Assembly (NCBI RefSeq): GCF_000004075.3
Contig: NC_026657.2
Span: 1,116,001-1,180,000 of the forward strand
DNA length: 64,000 bases
Origin: Cucumis sativus
Lineage: Eukaryota > Streptophyta > Magnoliopsida > Cucurbitales > Cucurbitaceae
Direction of reading: 5' to 3'
Part shown: piece by piece, positions 44,343-57,435 of the stretch
How positions within the stretch are numbered: the first letter of the stretch is position 1
Layout: each line of letters opens with the position of its first letter
The notes under the pieces: model-generated
What the model saw: only the letters and a program-made list of their open reading frames with translations
Databases searched by the model: none
Told to the model about the DNA's origin: nothing
Made by a program: the position numbers and the translations under genes

Positions 44343-47300
44343 ATGATTAGCTATGTTTCTGGACATTTTTCTTCTTTTTATTTTTATTTTTTGAAAATGA
44401 CGAATATTCATATTTTTTAAAAACGTAATCAATTTAGTCATGAAAATAATTTAAACACTTTGTCAATTTTTTTTTTTTAAAAAAAAAAATTTCTAATCTT
44501 AAAAGTTAAAACTATTTCATTGCTTAATTTTAAAGTGCTTTATTTTAAAGGGCTTTGTTATGACCTACTAAACCTAATGTATTAAATTAAGAAGTCAAAT
44601 TTGTCTCACATATTAATGAATTAAAGAAATGCGTTACAATTTTAAAATGTCTTAGAGAATATAAATGATAACAAATTAAATAAATAACTATTTAGAAAAA
44701 TTAAAATTCTTACATACTCCTACTATTCAAATGGTTTGGTAGTTGGGTTTTCTTTTTTTCTTAATTAATTTGATTGATAAGTTGGACCAAGATTCCTACA
44801 TCATTAATAGAAACTTGCAATTTGATGTTAGAACTTAAGATGTTGCCACTTTTGTCTTTATTAAGAGTTGGGTTTTTATTTAATGTTTAATTTGATGTAT
44901 CAATTTAAATCCATCATATTCATGGGCCCAACATATTTTCTTTATATCTTTTTTCTTGCTCTTCAAGATTTCCAAACTTTGGTTACATATATTTTAATAA
45001 TCAATTATTGAGGGTAAGAACAAAATTTAAATTACTTTCTATGTTATACTCTAACTAGGAGATGTTTCTATCATTAGTGAGAATTTAAAGAAAAAATCAA
45101 GCATAATGGTCTGTTTATTTATATATCGATTGAATTAGGAATGGAGTAGATAAATCTCATGAATGTTATTGTTTGTGGTATGATGTAAGAAGCTTTAACT
45201 CTACTACATGTTTTTAAAAGGTTTAAATTATCTCATTCTATTTTGGTTTCTAAATATTTAAAAGTGTTTGTTTTAGTTTTTGAATTTTTAAAGTGAGATG
45301 CCTAAATAAGATAATTAGTTATAATAATTTAGAGATTTTGATTTTTAGTTAAAGATTTCATGGTAAACTGATGTTTTAGCGCATAACTTCATAAGTCAGT
45401 GTCTTTTTTATTTTGATCATTCCCATACGCACCATAAAGCACTCTCCACATAGTTACACTTATTTTATATTGAATGTTGATATGATGTTTCCATCACTTG
45501 TATTAATTTAATTAGTGGGAACACCACAATTATTAAATCACACGCTTACCACAATATGAAGTGACAAAAAGGAAAACAATGTCACCACAAGAGGGAACTT
45601 CTTAATTATGTATATAAATGGTAGGTGAATTAATATATATATACATAAAGATCGTGATATTTAAACTTATAGTCTCTTAGTCTTAGTTGATGATAATGTA
45701 GGAAAAAACTTCACTACCGTAGAAAAATACAAGAGAATTTCCAAACTTCGAAAATAACCACAACCTACTAGAAAGAAATTTGTTACAATAATCACATAAA
45801 ATAATTTTTTTCAGGTCTCAATTACAAAACTATAATCTTCAAACCCCATTAATGTCACTCTTAAACGAGAATTCAAAATAAAATTTAACTAGAGTTAGCA
45901 CACTTGAGCTTAAAGTATTCTTAATGAGATAATATTATAGTGTTTGGAGTTCATCACTTTCTTGAACTTTTTTAACGTGTAGGACAAAACGCACTTCTAA
46001 TATTTTGCTAAACCTCAACGAATATATTTACACCCAGATATAGTTAAACTATGTACTATTGGTAAAATTACATAGCTCGTACTCCTCTAGTTATTATCCA
46101 ATTATATCACATGGACCTATATAGAGCAATAAATGTGTTTTCTTATGGTTCATGTTACCAACATAATAGTGTAGCCTTTTTTATTTTGATCTCTTAGCCT
46201 ATATTTAGACGCATGTGACTCAAATTGAGAAACATTTATGTTTATGACTTATTCACATGTATGTGAGTAACTACAACGAAGCAGTGAAAAAAAATGTTGT
46301 AGCATCAAGCTGTGAGTTAAAAAAATTAATGTAGCTCATTGTGAAAAAAACTCAGATGTATAGAAAAAGTGTGTAAAAGAAAGTTTTTGATTCGATGTCA
46401 TTCAATCAAACATATGCTTAAGAAAATTGGTTGACCTAATCACACATAAAGGTTCAAATTTCAACCTTATTCTTTCTCCAATAAGCTATTGGCCATACAT
46501 TGATTTATTCTTAATATATAGTTGAAATATGCCAACTATAAATCAATGGAAGTTTGAGTGACATTTGACTATAGATCAAATTCCATCTATACAAAATAAA
46601 AATAATAAACCCATTTTGTAATTATTTTATTTAAATACTAACTCAAATTAATAAAAGCTTAACTAATTTTAAAAAAATAGATCAGCACAGCAGTAAATTC
46701 TTATGTATATATATGTGTATGTATGTGTTTAATAAAAAGTCATATAATTTTTTTATATGGTTGAATTGAGTTAAAATGTACCAAATTTGTTGTTTACAAA
46801 GAAAAAAAGTAATATTAGTTTCAACCATAAGTTTAATTTTGAAACTTAGTATAAATCTATTAAAATTTAAAGAAACATTTTAAAATATAATATAATAATT
46901 TAAAATATTTATAAAATATAAAATTTCGTAGACGTCGATAAAATATCTATCCACAATTTTATCCTTTACAATAAATTTTTAAATCTAAAATAGTTTACTT
47001 TGGGTGTCATTTCAACGATGTTTTCTAGAAGTTTATATTACGTAGTGATTAGACTCAAAACTAAGTTAGCCCTTGATCAAAGTTCGAAAATTTGGCCAAG
47101 CTAACCAAGTCCAAGTCCATACATAGTCTAAATAACTCTACAAATAGAAGAAGTAGACTTTAATTTAAAAGACTCGTAATAAAGAGATCGATTGAGCCCT
47201 TATCGTTCACAAGAATCACAGGCAAGAAAAGTTCATTTCGTTTAGAGTAGAAAATTCCATTTCCTTTAAAGTATTGAAAGACTAAAACACTGCCATAAAT

Positions 47301-47454
47301 AGATCATCTTTGCACCATCTACAAAATGAATATTCATCTCTTATTTGAGAATAAGCTTACAAATGAGTTCTTATACATCATATAACACCTACTATACAAT
47401 CAATAAAATAATAATTTTTTCTTTGTTGGAATCTCCATAAATAACCTCCAAAAC

Positions 47455-47483
47455 TATATATATATATATATATGTGTGTGTGT
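47455..47483. repeat. AT/GT compound microsatellite
   Basis: About nine AT or TA units run directly into about five GT units. It is a typical compound simple repeat. Confidence 0.8.
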
Positions 47484-48429
47484 TTACTTTTTGTTAAGAA
47501 CAGGTTAATTAAAGTAGTAATAATGTAGCCTAATGTATACTATTATAAAATATGAGGATGGTTAACAAATAATATAAGAAAATGAATACAAAATAGGTGA
47601 AATAAAGAATATAAGCTAAAAAGTAGTAGAGAAATATTATATGTTTGTGGTTTTTGGGGAAACCGTTTTGAATCATAGATTAGAAGCAACATTAATAATT
47701 TAATGTAACACGAATTTCTATAATGTTGATAGACTTGAATAAGATAAAATAATAATAATTCACAGCCTTTGGGTGGTCTCCCACGTGCCCATCCACATTG
47801 AACTTCGAGCTCCAGTTTATTGGAACTATTTGATTCATATTTTTCCTTTTTCTTTTTTAGTGAAAATAATGAAACAAAACGATAAACAATAATTTAAATT
47901 ACCAAATTAATACAAATATTTGCAAAATATATTGAGAAATATATCAATGTCATCAACTTCTATTAGTAATGTAATTTAAAACTCTGTGATATTACGTGAA
48001 TATTTTCTTTTTCTTTATACGTATTTGTTTAAATAATGTTTTTGCTAAGTTAATTTTGATACGTGTGTTTTCTAAATGTTGGTACACGAGTTTCTTTTAT
48101 TTTTTATGACAATAGGTAGAGTAGGAATCCACAGTATGTGATCTCGAAATCAGTAATTCAAAGTTTTTATCAACTCAATTATGATCCTTTTAACTATTTT
48201 AACTCATATTTTAATCTTTACCTTATGTACATTTTAAAAATAATCATAGAATAGAATAAAATAGTCATATTTTTTAAATTATATTAAAAAATGAAGGGGT
48301 TTTTCAGAAATAATAAACAAAAATACAAACTATTTATTATAGAAAAAAACTTAACAAAATATTTATCAACCATAGCAAATGATATCATTGTATTAGTTAT
48401 TATTATTATTATTGGGTATAAAAACTATA

Positions 48430-48720
48430 TTTAAACCCTAAACCGAGGGGTGAAAAGGTAATTTTGAAGAAGTAAAACGAAGAAAACAAATTGCATGCTG
48501 TTGAAGACAGATGGCGTCGTAGTGGAGAAACGTGGCATTTAAAAATGTTTGCTGATCGTTGATTGCGTGGACCCGAGTCGTACTAGCCTACGCCCCCATC
48601 ATTAGCCACGTGGCTTTCTAATTTAACCAACGCACTATTTAAAATACGTACGAAACTCAAATGATTAATCCATTGACGGTTCTAATCTCACGCGACCATT
48701 TGGAGGCTGTAACTCACCGC
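48430..48720. promoter_or_regulatory. Promoter-like island with G-box palindrome
   Basis: GC content rises clearly here. AGCCACGTGGCT (48604-48615) is a perfect 12-base palindrome with a CACGTG core, the binding site of bZIP and bHLH factors. ACGTGGCA (near 48531) and TACGTACG (near 48645) are further ACGT cores, and TATTTAAAATA near 48637 could serve as a TATA box. No protein-coding gene follows within 3 kb. Confidence 0.35.
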
Positions 48721-51670
48721 ATTTACACGAATATTTAAAATCTTTTTCTTTTTTCCAAAATTGCCTAAAGAAAGTCAAATCACATTTTCAACCAAGAAAA
48801 CGTCAACATATGAAATATTTATAGCACTTTTTTTATATTGCAATAGACATATCAAAGAATATATGATCTTTTTCATAGTATAATTATAATTTAGAAAATA
48901 CAGTGATTTATTTATTTTTTATAAAGTTTTAAGAAAAATTAGTAGCATATAGATGGTGTTTAGACAAGACCTCGATTTTTATTCATGTAACAAACATTTT
49001 AAAAGTGTTGAAAGATCTTTAATTTTGTATATTATTATCAAATAGTTAACTTTACATAGGTACCATAAATGGATGAAAAGAAAGGGAAGGTAAGATTAAA
49101 AAACCAATAATTGGGATAAACTTTAATTATTTAACACAAACATTGTGAAGCAAGATTATATAATAAATTATAGATTAAGATGGCACAAGACATCATTGAA
49201 ATAATGATGACTTCAAGAACCCACTAAAACTATTGTTTAAGAAAATGGATGATGTCATGTAAGTAATTGCCATTTTCAAGTACTAAAAGAAAAGAAAAAG
49301 TTATTTTTAAACTAATTAAAATAAGGAAAAACAAACATTATATATATATAATATATGTTTAAATGAATTCAAATAGAGCAAGCATGGGCATTGATGATAA
49401 ACATAAAAATTTAATTTTGTTGCCTAAGTGATTGCAATATTAATATTCCATTAGAGCGTGTAGAACACGCGCTGATAGAATACCAATTCATTGTTGTGTT
49501 TTCTTTTAGTTCACCAATGAATGTTGGGTTTGATGGAGATCTTAAGTGCTAAATTTGTTGATTTAAGAAACCCTAATTGAGGTTAATATTGAATTTGACT
49601 CCTCTTTGTAAAAACAAAAGTAATGGAGAGAGTTGAGACATTAATAAATCATACGTGAACCAAAACACTAGAGATATATTTGAACAATGAAATAGTGTTT
49701 TTTGCTTAGGATAATTATTCATTTTGAGTTATATCGTTTATATATGGGTTTGATTTTGACTGAAAATATTGTTTTGTTTCTCACTTCAAGTAGTTACAAT
49801 TATGTTTAAACAAGGTAAAAGATCACGTATATTACAAAGTAATATTTTGAGTTTAATAAATTCATTACCTATTAGTTATTTTTAAAAAAAGAACAATGAA
49901 TTCATTGGACATCTGAAAATTGTATTTTATATGTTGTGAGATATTAAATTTCAATCTCGTGTCAAATAATACTAAAATTTTAATAGTCAAATAGTGTACT
50001 CATGACTTTTGAAAATTACAAAAGATGTCAATAACATTTTATGGAGTACACAATATTTACAAGGTGTAGTTTCGTTTAACGTAAGGAAACATCGAAAAAG
50101 CAACAAGGATTTTTGAGATTTAACCCTGTTTTTTCAATACGAACTACTCAACTACTCGAATCATTAGTTAGCTTAAAAAAGTGAATTGATTTTTAAGCTT
50201 AAAAAGTAAAATAATTTATTTAGTTAATAAAAATCAAACTAATGATTGTATTCATTCAAATTTTAAACTTATATAATTCTATTTTCATACATCACTATAC
50301 CATACTTTGTTTTAAAATTCGAGTTAGTTGTCTAGATTTAATTAAAAGAAAAATAGTACAATTATTAATTAAAAATTTTAATAAATACAACTTTCAAAAT
50401 TTTACTTTTACATCATTTTCTATTTATTTAAATATCTATATAAATCCATCAACGTAATATAGACCTTATACTTATCAGAAGTAATAGTTCACATTTAGAT
50501 TATGAGATAATTAATGTTATTTCATAGATTTAGACGTGTGATGGTTGTGAGCAGATGATTGATCATAGTTGTTTATGAGCGTAAGGAGGATAAGTTATGG
50601 CATACTTGGTGACCTTGAGAATGATTGAAAACCTCGTATTTAATAATGTTTAAGTGGAGCTGGACGCATTAAAAAAGTTGTTAATTTTTTTATTTCATAT
50701 TCTTTTTCTTCAATATTTTGGTTTAGGGTTTATGGTTTCGCTCTTCAAAGTGTTCGTCCAAAGTGTTCGTCTTTTAGTGCAAGATCAAATATTGTAAGTC
50801 TCAATTAAGTTATAAGAGGGTGACTCACAAATTGGCTAACCACCATAGTTCCTTCGGCATATCCATTCTTGTTGGGTCGAAGATGGTGAACCAATAATGC
50901 TTTCTTCGGTTTAATATAATAGATTTTTCTATCACATTTTTGTTAGAATAATGAAAATTTATATTAAATAGCTGATAATATAAAATATTAATCACAAATG
51001 TATTAATTAAAATTTAATGAGTTGAAATGATATATTTATATTTAATAACTAGTAGTAATGATTATTTAAATTAATTATATTGTTCACCTCGTAAAGTATA
51101 AATTAAATACTAGCCATATATAGACACTGTTAAGAAACAATGTTACATTGAAGTTAATTAAACAAACCTCGATTCCTGCAATCCTAAGCACCATCAATAC
51201 TACATGCAACCGGAGACAAGTATTAAAGGAATGATATCACAAGTGAAATTACATCGACCTCTCAAGTTAAAGAATATATAAGCCTCTAAATGAGAGCTAT
51301 AATCTTACTTATGTATGTTTAGCGGAACTATATATTTTATATACACTAACTTAAACATCAAAGTGGGGTAAGTTCAATATTACACCAATATAAATATCTT
51401 TCACACATATCATTTTAAAGATCGAAACTATATAAGAAAAAGCATAAAAGGTCAAACACATAAAAGACTCGTCCAGACAGGCAAGAACACAATTTAGATT
51501 CGACATGAATAATTACCGGCAGCTAAGAAGACTTGAAATTTTGTAAAAATACTTTTTAAAATTAAAGCTTAAAGTTGATATAATTTTAGAAAGAAAATCT
51601 GCAATGGAACTGATATGAAAACCTTTGAAAGACTAAAAGGAAGAATGGAAATGAAAGCGTTGAAAAAGCA

Positions 51671-51680
51671 ATAAAATATA
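51671..51680 (+). promoter_or_regulatory. TATA-like element of the TPS gene
   Basis: ATAAAATATA lies about 30 bases before the start of a CT-rich leader (CTCTCTCTCTCAC near 51737). This would put the transcription start close to 51705. Confidence 0.4.
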
Positions 51681-51788
51681 GAGCAAGACCGAAGCTGAAA
51701 TTGTGGTTTCCAAGTGTATTATTTTTTTTTACTCACTCTCTCTCTCACTCGCGTGTAAGAAATAAGAATCTATCACCTCACTCTCCAC

Positions 51789-51887
51789 ATGTGGAATCAA
51801 ATTCTTTGTACCGAGACCCATCATCCTTCATTCTTCTTCACTGCAACAACACAAACAAGAAAAGAAAAAGGAAAAGCAAAAAAATAA
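51789..51887 (+). promoter_or_regulatory. uORF 1 in the TPS leader
   Basis: An ATG in CCACATGTGG opens a 32-codon frame ending in TAA. It is the first ATG after the predicted transcription start and lies in the same presumed leader exon as uORF 2. Confidence 0.45.
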
Positions 51888-52029
51888 AAGAAAAAAAGAA
51901 ATTCACAGTGAAGATCTTCCATTGTTGAGCTCTGAAAGTGGTAAAAAAGCAAACCCAAAAAAAGTTCTTCATAACCCATTGTCGTCTAAATCAAACGAGT
52001 TGAAGAGCAAAGGAATCTCCCTCTTTTCA

Positions 52030-52146
52030 ATGGTGGGTTTTCTCTTCTTCTCCACTATAAAGTTTCTTTCCCTTTCTCCCTCTCTAAATTCAACCATCTG
52101 GGTTTTTTTCATCTCTCTTTCTTCTGTTCTGTTTCAGCTCAGTCAG
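52030..52146 (+). promoter_or_regulatory. uORF 2 in the TPS leader, running across a leader intron
   Basis: An ATG at 52030 opens a hydrophobic frame of 39 codons up to a good donor (CAG|GTGATT, 52146/52147). After splicing to the acceptor TGTGTAG at 52460, the frame reads one more codon (GTT) and stops at TGA. The intron is about 314 bases. The second leader exon (52461-52544) has no further ATG before the main start. Confidence 0.45.
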
Positions 52147-52544
52147 GTGATTTTTTGCCCCATTTGAACTTGTTTCGCCTCTTGGATCAATTTCACTGCA
52201 TAATTATAACTACCCATTTTCGGATTTCGGGTTGGAGGTAATAATAATCAATTATTGCTAGCTTTTCTTTGGTCAGGTTTAGCTGATGGGGTGTTTCCAA
52301 AATTAGTTCGAAGTCATTTATCATGTCGGGAATTTTGTTTTGGATATTTTTTATATATATTTTTTTGTTAGACTAGATCTTTGTTGTCTATAAAGCTGGA
52401 AGAGAGATGTGTATATTTGATTGAATCTGTTGGCTTATTTTGGTTCTGCTTGTTGTGTAGGTTTGAAGCAGCTTGATCTTTTGTCTCTGTAGTTTTTGTC
52501 GCTGTTGCTGTTTATTTGAGAGGTGTGTTATAGGAGATCTTATT

Positions 52545-55500
52545 ATGGTTTCGAGGTCTTATTCTAACTTGTTAGAGCTTGCTTCTGGTGGTTGTTCCCC
52601 AACTTTTGGCCTTGGCCGAGAGAGGAAGAGGCTTCCTAGAGTGGCCACTGTGGCTGGTGTCTTGTCTGAGCTTGATGATGATAGCTGTAACAGCACTGGC
52701 TCGGATGCCCCTTCGTCGGTGTCACAAGACCGGATGATCATTGTTGGAAATCAGCTCCCTATTCGAGCGAATCGAGACGAGAATGGAGACTGGGAGTTTA
52801 GTATGGATGAGGATTCACTTCTTTTACAGCTTAAAGATGGGCTCGGAGAAGATGTGGAAGTGATTTATATTGGTTGTCTTAGAGAGGAGGTTGATCCAAG
52901 GGAGCAAGACGATGTTGCACAAACTCTTTTGGACCGATTCAAGTGCGTCCCGACGTTCCTTCCTCCGGAGCTTTTTAGTAAATTTTATCATGGATTCTGC
53001 AAGCAACATTTATGGCCACTGTTTCACTATATGCTTCCTCTGTCCCCGGATCTTGGTGGCCGATTTGATCGGTCTCTTTGGCAAGCGTATCTTTCAGTGA
53101 ATAAGATATTTGCAGATAAAGTTATGGAAGTGATCAGTCCTGATGATGACTTTGTTTGGGTTCATGATTACCATTTGATGGTTTTGCCAACATTTTTGAG
53201 GAAGAGGTTTAACAGAGTGAAACTTGGATTCTTCCTACACAGTCCATTTCCTTCATCTGAGATTTATCGAACACTTCCCGTTAGAGATGAACTTCTTCGG
53301 GCACTATTGAACTCTGATCTTATTGGCTTCCATACGTTTGATTATGCTAGGCATTTTTTGTCTTGCTGCAGCAGAATGCTTGGTCTGTCTTACCAATCTA
53401 AGCGAGGTTACATCGGGCTTGAATACTATGGTCGTACCGTGAGTATTAAGATTCTTCCTGTTGGTATTCATATAGGCCAACTCCAAAATGTTTTGAATCT
53501 CCCTGAGACTGTATCTAAAGTCGCAGAACTGCAAGACCGGTTCAAGGGTCAAACTGTTTTGCTTGGGGTTGATGATATGGACATTTTTAAGGGGATCAGC
53601 TTGAAACTTTTGGCATTTGAACAATTGCTCCGACAACACCCTGAGAGATGGGGTAAAGCTGTGTTAGTACAGATTGCGAACCCTGCAAGAGGCAGAGGCA
53701 AAGATGTACAGGAGGTTGTGGCTGAAACTACTGCAACAGTGGATAGAATCAACACAACATTCAGAAGGCCAGGATACGAGCCTGTTGTTTTGATAAACAC
53801 TCCCTTGCAGTTTTACGAGCGAATCGCTTACTACGCAATTGCTGAGTGCTGCCTTGTTACTGCAGTGAGAGATGGGATGAATCTTATACCTTACGAATAT
53901 ATTATATGTCGACAAGGCAATGAGAAGCTTGACGATGTTCTTGGGCTAAATCCTTCAACTGCAAAGAAGAGCATGTTAGTCTTGTCTGAGTTTATTGGGT
54001 GTTCCCCTTCTCTCAGTGGAGCTATTCGGGTTAACCCATGGAATATTGAAGCTGTCACCGAAGCAATGGATTCTGCACTGGTAATCCCCGAGGCAGAAAA
54101 GCAATTGCGACATGAAAAGCATTATAGGTATGTTAGCACACATGATGTGGCATATTGGGCACGCAGCTTTCTGCAGGATCTGGGCAGGGCGTGTAGAGAC
54201 CATTCAATGAGGAGGTGCTGGGGCATAGGTTTTGGCTTAGGATTTCGGGTTATTGCCCTGGATCCAGATTTTAGGAAGCTTTCAGTTGATCATATTGTTT
54301 CAGTGTATAAGAGAACAGGCCACCGAGCAATTTTGTTAGATTATGATGGTATCATGACGCTTCCTGGATCAATTAGCATGAATCCAACTTCAGAAGCCCT
54401 TGGAATCTTAAACAACTTGTGTAAAGATCCTAAAAATGTTGTGTTCCTTGTTAGTGGGAAGGACCGAAAAACTTTGACTGAATGGTTTTCACCATGCGAA
54501 AAGCTTGGACTAGCTGCAGAACATGGTTTTTATCTTAGGTAATATTGCTGTCGCTTAATCCTTATTTCTTCCAATTTGTTGTACTATAGATTCTCAATGG
54601 TGCTTTGATTTTACTATGTTGTTTATATGCCCTTATAATATTGCACAAAGTGGGAAGAGTGTAAAGTGAGAATCTTCTTTGCTATTGAACTGCTGTAATG
54701 TAAATTTTCATTGAGTTACTTGTAAAAGTTTCGGGTTGATCCAATCTTATCAGGTTTTGTGACTTTGATGACATATGTTTCAGGCCAAATCAAAATGCAG
54801 ATTGGGAGACATGTGTAGCTGTGACCGATTTTGACTGGAAACAGATTGCAGAACCCGTTATGCAATTGTATACTGAGACAACTGATGGCTCTACAATTGA
54901 AACAAAAGAGAGTGCGCTTGTTTGGAACTATCTTTATGCGGATCCTGATTTCGGATCGTGCCAGGCCAAGGAACTTTTAGATCACCTTGAAAGTGTTCTA
55001 GCCAATGAACCCGTTTCTGTCAAGAGTGGCCAACACATTGTAGAAGTCAAACCTCAGGTTAGTCTTTTTATCATAAAAATTTCAATTTCATATCATAACT
55101 GAAAGAGAGGTTAACAATTTTTATGTATTGGGTTCCATGGCAACACCTGAATTTTATTGTTTATCAAAGCACAAAATGATGAAAAGTTAAAGGAGATAGC
55201 AAACGTGTTAAGTCAGGTAACTGGGAAATGTATCATCCAATTAAAAACTTGCTGATATTCAGAATTTGAGTTGTAGGCCAAAGAATGTTTGAGATCAAAT
55301 CTTCTACGAGACTGATCTTATTTTGAGATTTCAAACCATTTGCATTCAATTATGAAACGGGAAGAATATACAAAATTGATGAGCTATGGGACGGGATTGT
55401 TTGATTCTGCAAGTTGTTGTTCGGGAAAAAAAAGAGAGAATGAGATTGTTTAATGGATGTAGAATTCTATGGAATGAGAAATTTGTTTCTTAGGCGTGAT

Positions 55501-55860
55501 GGTTCTTTTCTGGTTTTTGTAACACAATGGCAGGGTGTAAACAAGGGCATTGTAGCAGAATATCTCTTGCAAACAATGAAGGAGAAGGGAATGCTTCCCG
55601 ATTTCGTTCTGTGCATTGGAGACGACAGGTCAGATGAGGACATGTTCGAGGTGATAATGAATGCAAAAGCCAGCCTTTCCCCAGGTGCCGAAGTGTTCGG
55701 TTGCACCGTTGGCCAGAAACCGAGCAAGGCCAGGTATTACTTGGAAGACACACACGAAATCTTGAGAATGTTACAGGGTCTTACCCACGCGTCTGAGCAC
55801 GCCACTAGAGCTGCTCCGCAGACGACGGCTCGTAGAGTGGTAATTGCAGAGAGTAAATAA
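52545..55860 (+). CDS. TPS5: Class II trehalose-6-phosphate synthase/phosphatase-like protein, TPS5 type
   Basis: Three coding exons (52545-54538, 54784-55057, 55534-55860) give 864 residues, the family length (Arabidopsis TPS5 is 862). Class II TPS proteins join a glucosyltransferase-20 domain to a phosphatase-like HAD domain. They show little or no synthase activity and are considered regulators that bind 14-3-3 proteins and SnRK1. The N-terminus MVSRSYSNLLELASG and the RVATVAG stretch are typical. The GT20 domain (about 60-545) contains VHDYHLMVLP and FFLHSPFPSSEIYRTLP. The HAD domain (about 590-835) has motif I at 600-604 (DYDGI, where DYDGT is usual), SGKDRKTL as motif II, and GDDRSDEDMF as motif III/IV. 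Start chosen as the first ATG in frame after leader stops. Two uORFs lie upstream. An intergenic-looking 55453-55533 frame is intron. Confidence 0.97.
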
Positions 55861-57435
55861 GTAGGAATCTTGCCCAATTCTCTCCTCAAAACCTGAAAAG
55901 GCCTTTGTTATTGTTGTGTATATGAAGTTAGCTGTGTTCAAAAGTCTCTGTTTTTGGTGTTTGAGGGGCCTATGAAAGGATCAAATATTTTGATGTTTTT
56001 ACTATTGGTGCAATTCTTCTGTCCATGGCCATTTGAGTTAGGAGAAAACTAAACATTTCTGCTGTTCTTGCATTAATGTATGTAGTTTTGACTGATATTG
56101 GGTGGAATTGTGTAATGCATTTCATCAGTTTCTACTCACCCATTTTGTTTATGAACCGAACGAAATACGATAAATTACATCTTTTAGTCCCTAAGGTTTG
56201 ACATTTGTTTCATATCTTGGTTTTGGAATTGGACAGTTGAGTCGATGTAAATTTTATGGATCAAAGTGATTTTTCCTCGTTCTTTTTCTTGTTGTTGAAC
56301 GAGATATTGATTGTTATTCGTTGGGTTACATGAATTCTCCATCCCAAATTGTTCTTCTAAAAATAAACTACTCATAGACAAACTTTTGTTAACTTTTTGT
56401 CTAAAAGAATAGAAAGAGGAGAGAAAATGCCCGGTAAATTTGGAATGATATAAAAATTGACACTTAACTTGTATCAGTCATATTTTTCGTTAGACGGCTA
56501 ATTATCATATTTTTCCTTAGAAATTCGATAGTTGTCAACTACAGAAGTATAGTCTAATTGACACTAAATAATCTACCATTATGCAAATCTAGATTTTGTT
56601 GATTTTTCGATTTTGGCCCGTGATGGTGAAAAACTTGGCCTCGAACATATTTTCATTGTTTGAATCAGGTCTGAATAAATCTTAGATAATTGATATATTG
56701 AATTTGTTAAGAATTATTTTGTGAATTTTTAGTTGATTTCTTTAGTTAAAATTTGAAAAACCTAATACTAGTTTTTTTGGAAAACCTAAAGGGAACTCGG
56801 CAAGCAGGCCTAAATCAAATGCTTGAAATTAATGCCTTTCAACTTATATGATGAAGTTCTTTTACCTAAGAATTACAAAATGTGTGCTTGTATCTAGTTA
56901 TAATATAGATAACAAATATTATCTATATTATACCTATGTTGTTAAAGTTTGTGTTTGGTGAATTTTGTACTATACAATAAAAATATCGATTCACTCTTTA
57001 TATTAATTTTAAATTGATTTTAGATAGATATATGAAATGTAATTTATGTACATATATTTCAAATCAATAGCTAAACTTGGTTGATTGTATCAATTTAAAT
57101 GATTTAAATTTATTGTATCAATTTAAATCTAAATTTTTAGAGATTTTATTAATTTAAATCTAAAATTAATTGTTATGTCAAATTAAAATTTAAAATTTAA
57201 ACTCGAAATTTTATAAGTATATTTAAATAAATCATAATTAAAAATTTAAATTGATATTGCTATAAAATTACAAAGTCAATTTATATAAAAATTATTTTAA
57301 AAGTTAAATTGATAAAATTCAACGATTAATTTTTGAATTGTTTAAACAGATACAACTATTAATTTAAAATTTAAATAGATAGAATATAAATTTTTGAAAA
57401 AGAAATAACATTTATGAGATCATAATTAAAAAAAA
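55861..57435. other. TPS 3' UTR and AT-rich spacer
   Basis: The 3' UTR probably runs to about 56100. From 56.2 to 57.4 kb the sequence is extremely AT-rich with repeated AATTTAAAT phrases (57080-57380). No reading frame of substance is present. Confidence 0.5.

Larger units (their letters stand above)
43790..51650. other. Large gene-free interval between HSFA1 and TPS
   Basis: About 7.9 kb with no readable gene on either strand. Contents are a cluster of GGGCC elements (44228-44342), an AT/GT microsatellite (about 47455-47483), a promoter-like island with a perfect G-box palindrome (48430-48720) and a short duplicated phrase CAAAGTGTTCGTC near 50745. AT-rich frames such as 50242-50457 have low-complexity translations. 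Confidence 0.6.

Noticed and set aside
55453-55533. In-frame upstream extension of the last TPS exon
   Set aside because: The extension does not resemble TPS sequence. The acceptor at 55533 restores the family sequence directly after KPQ.
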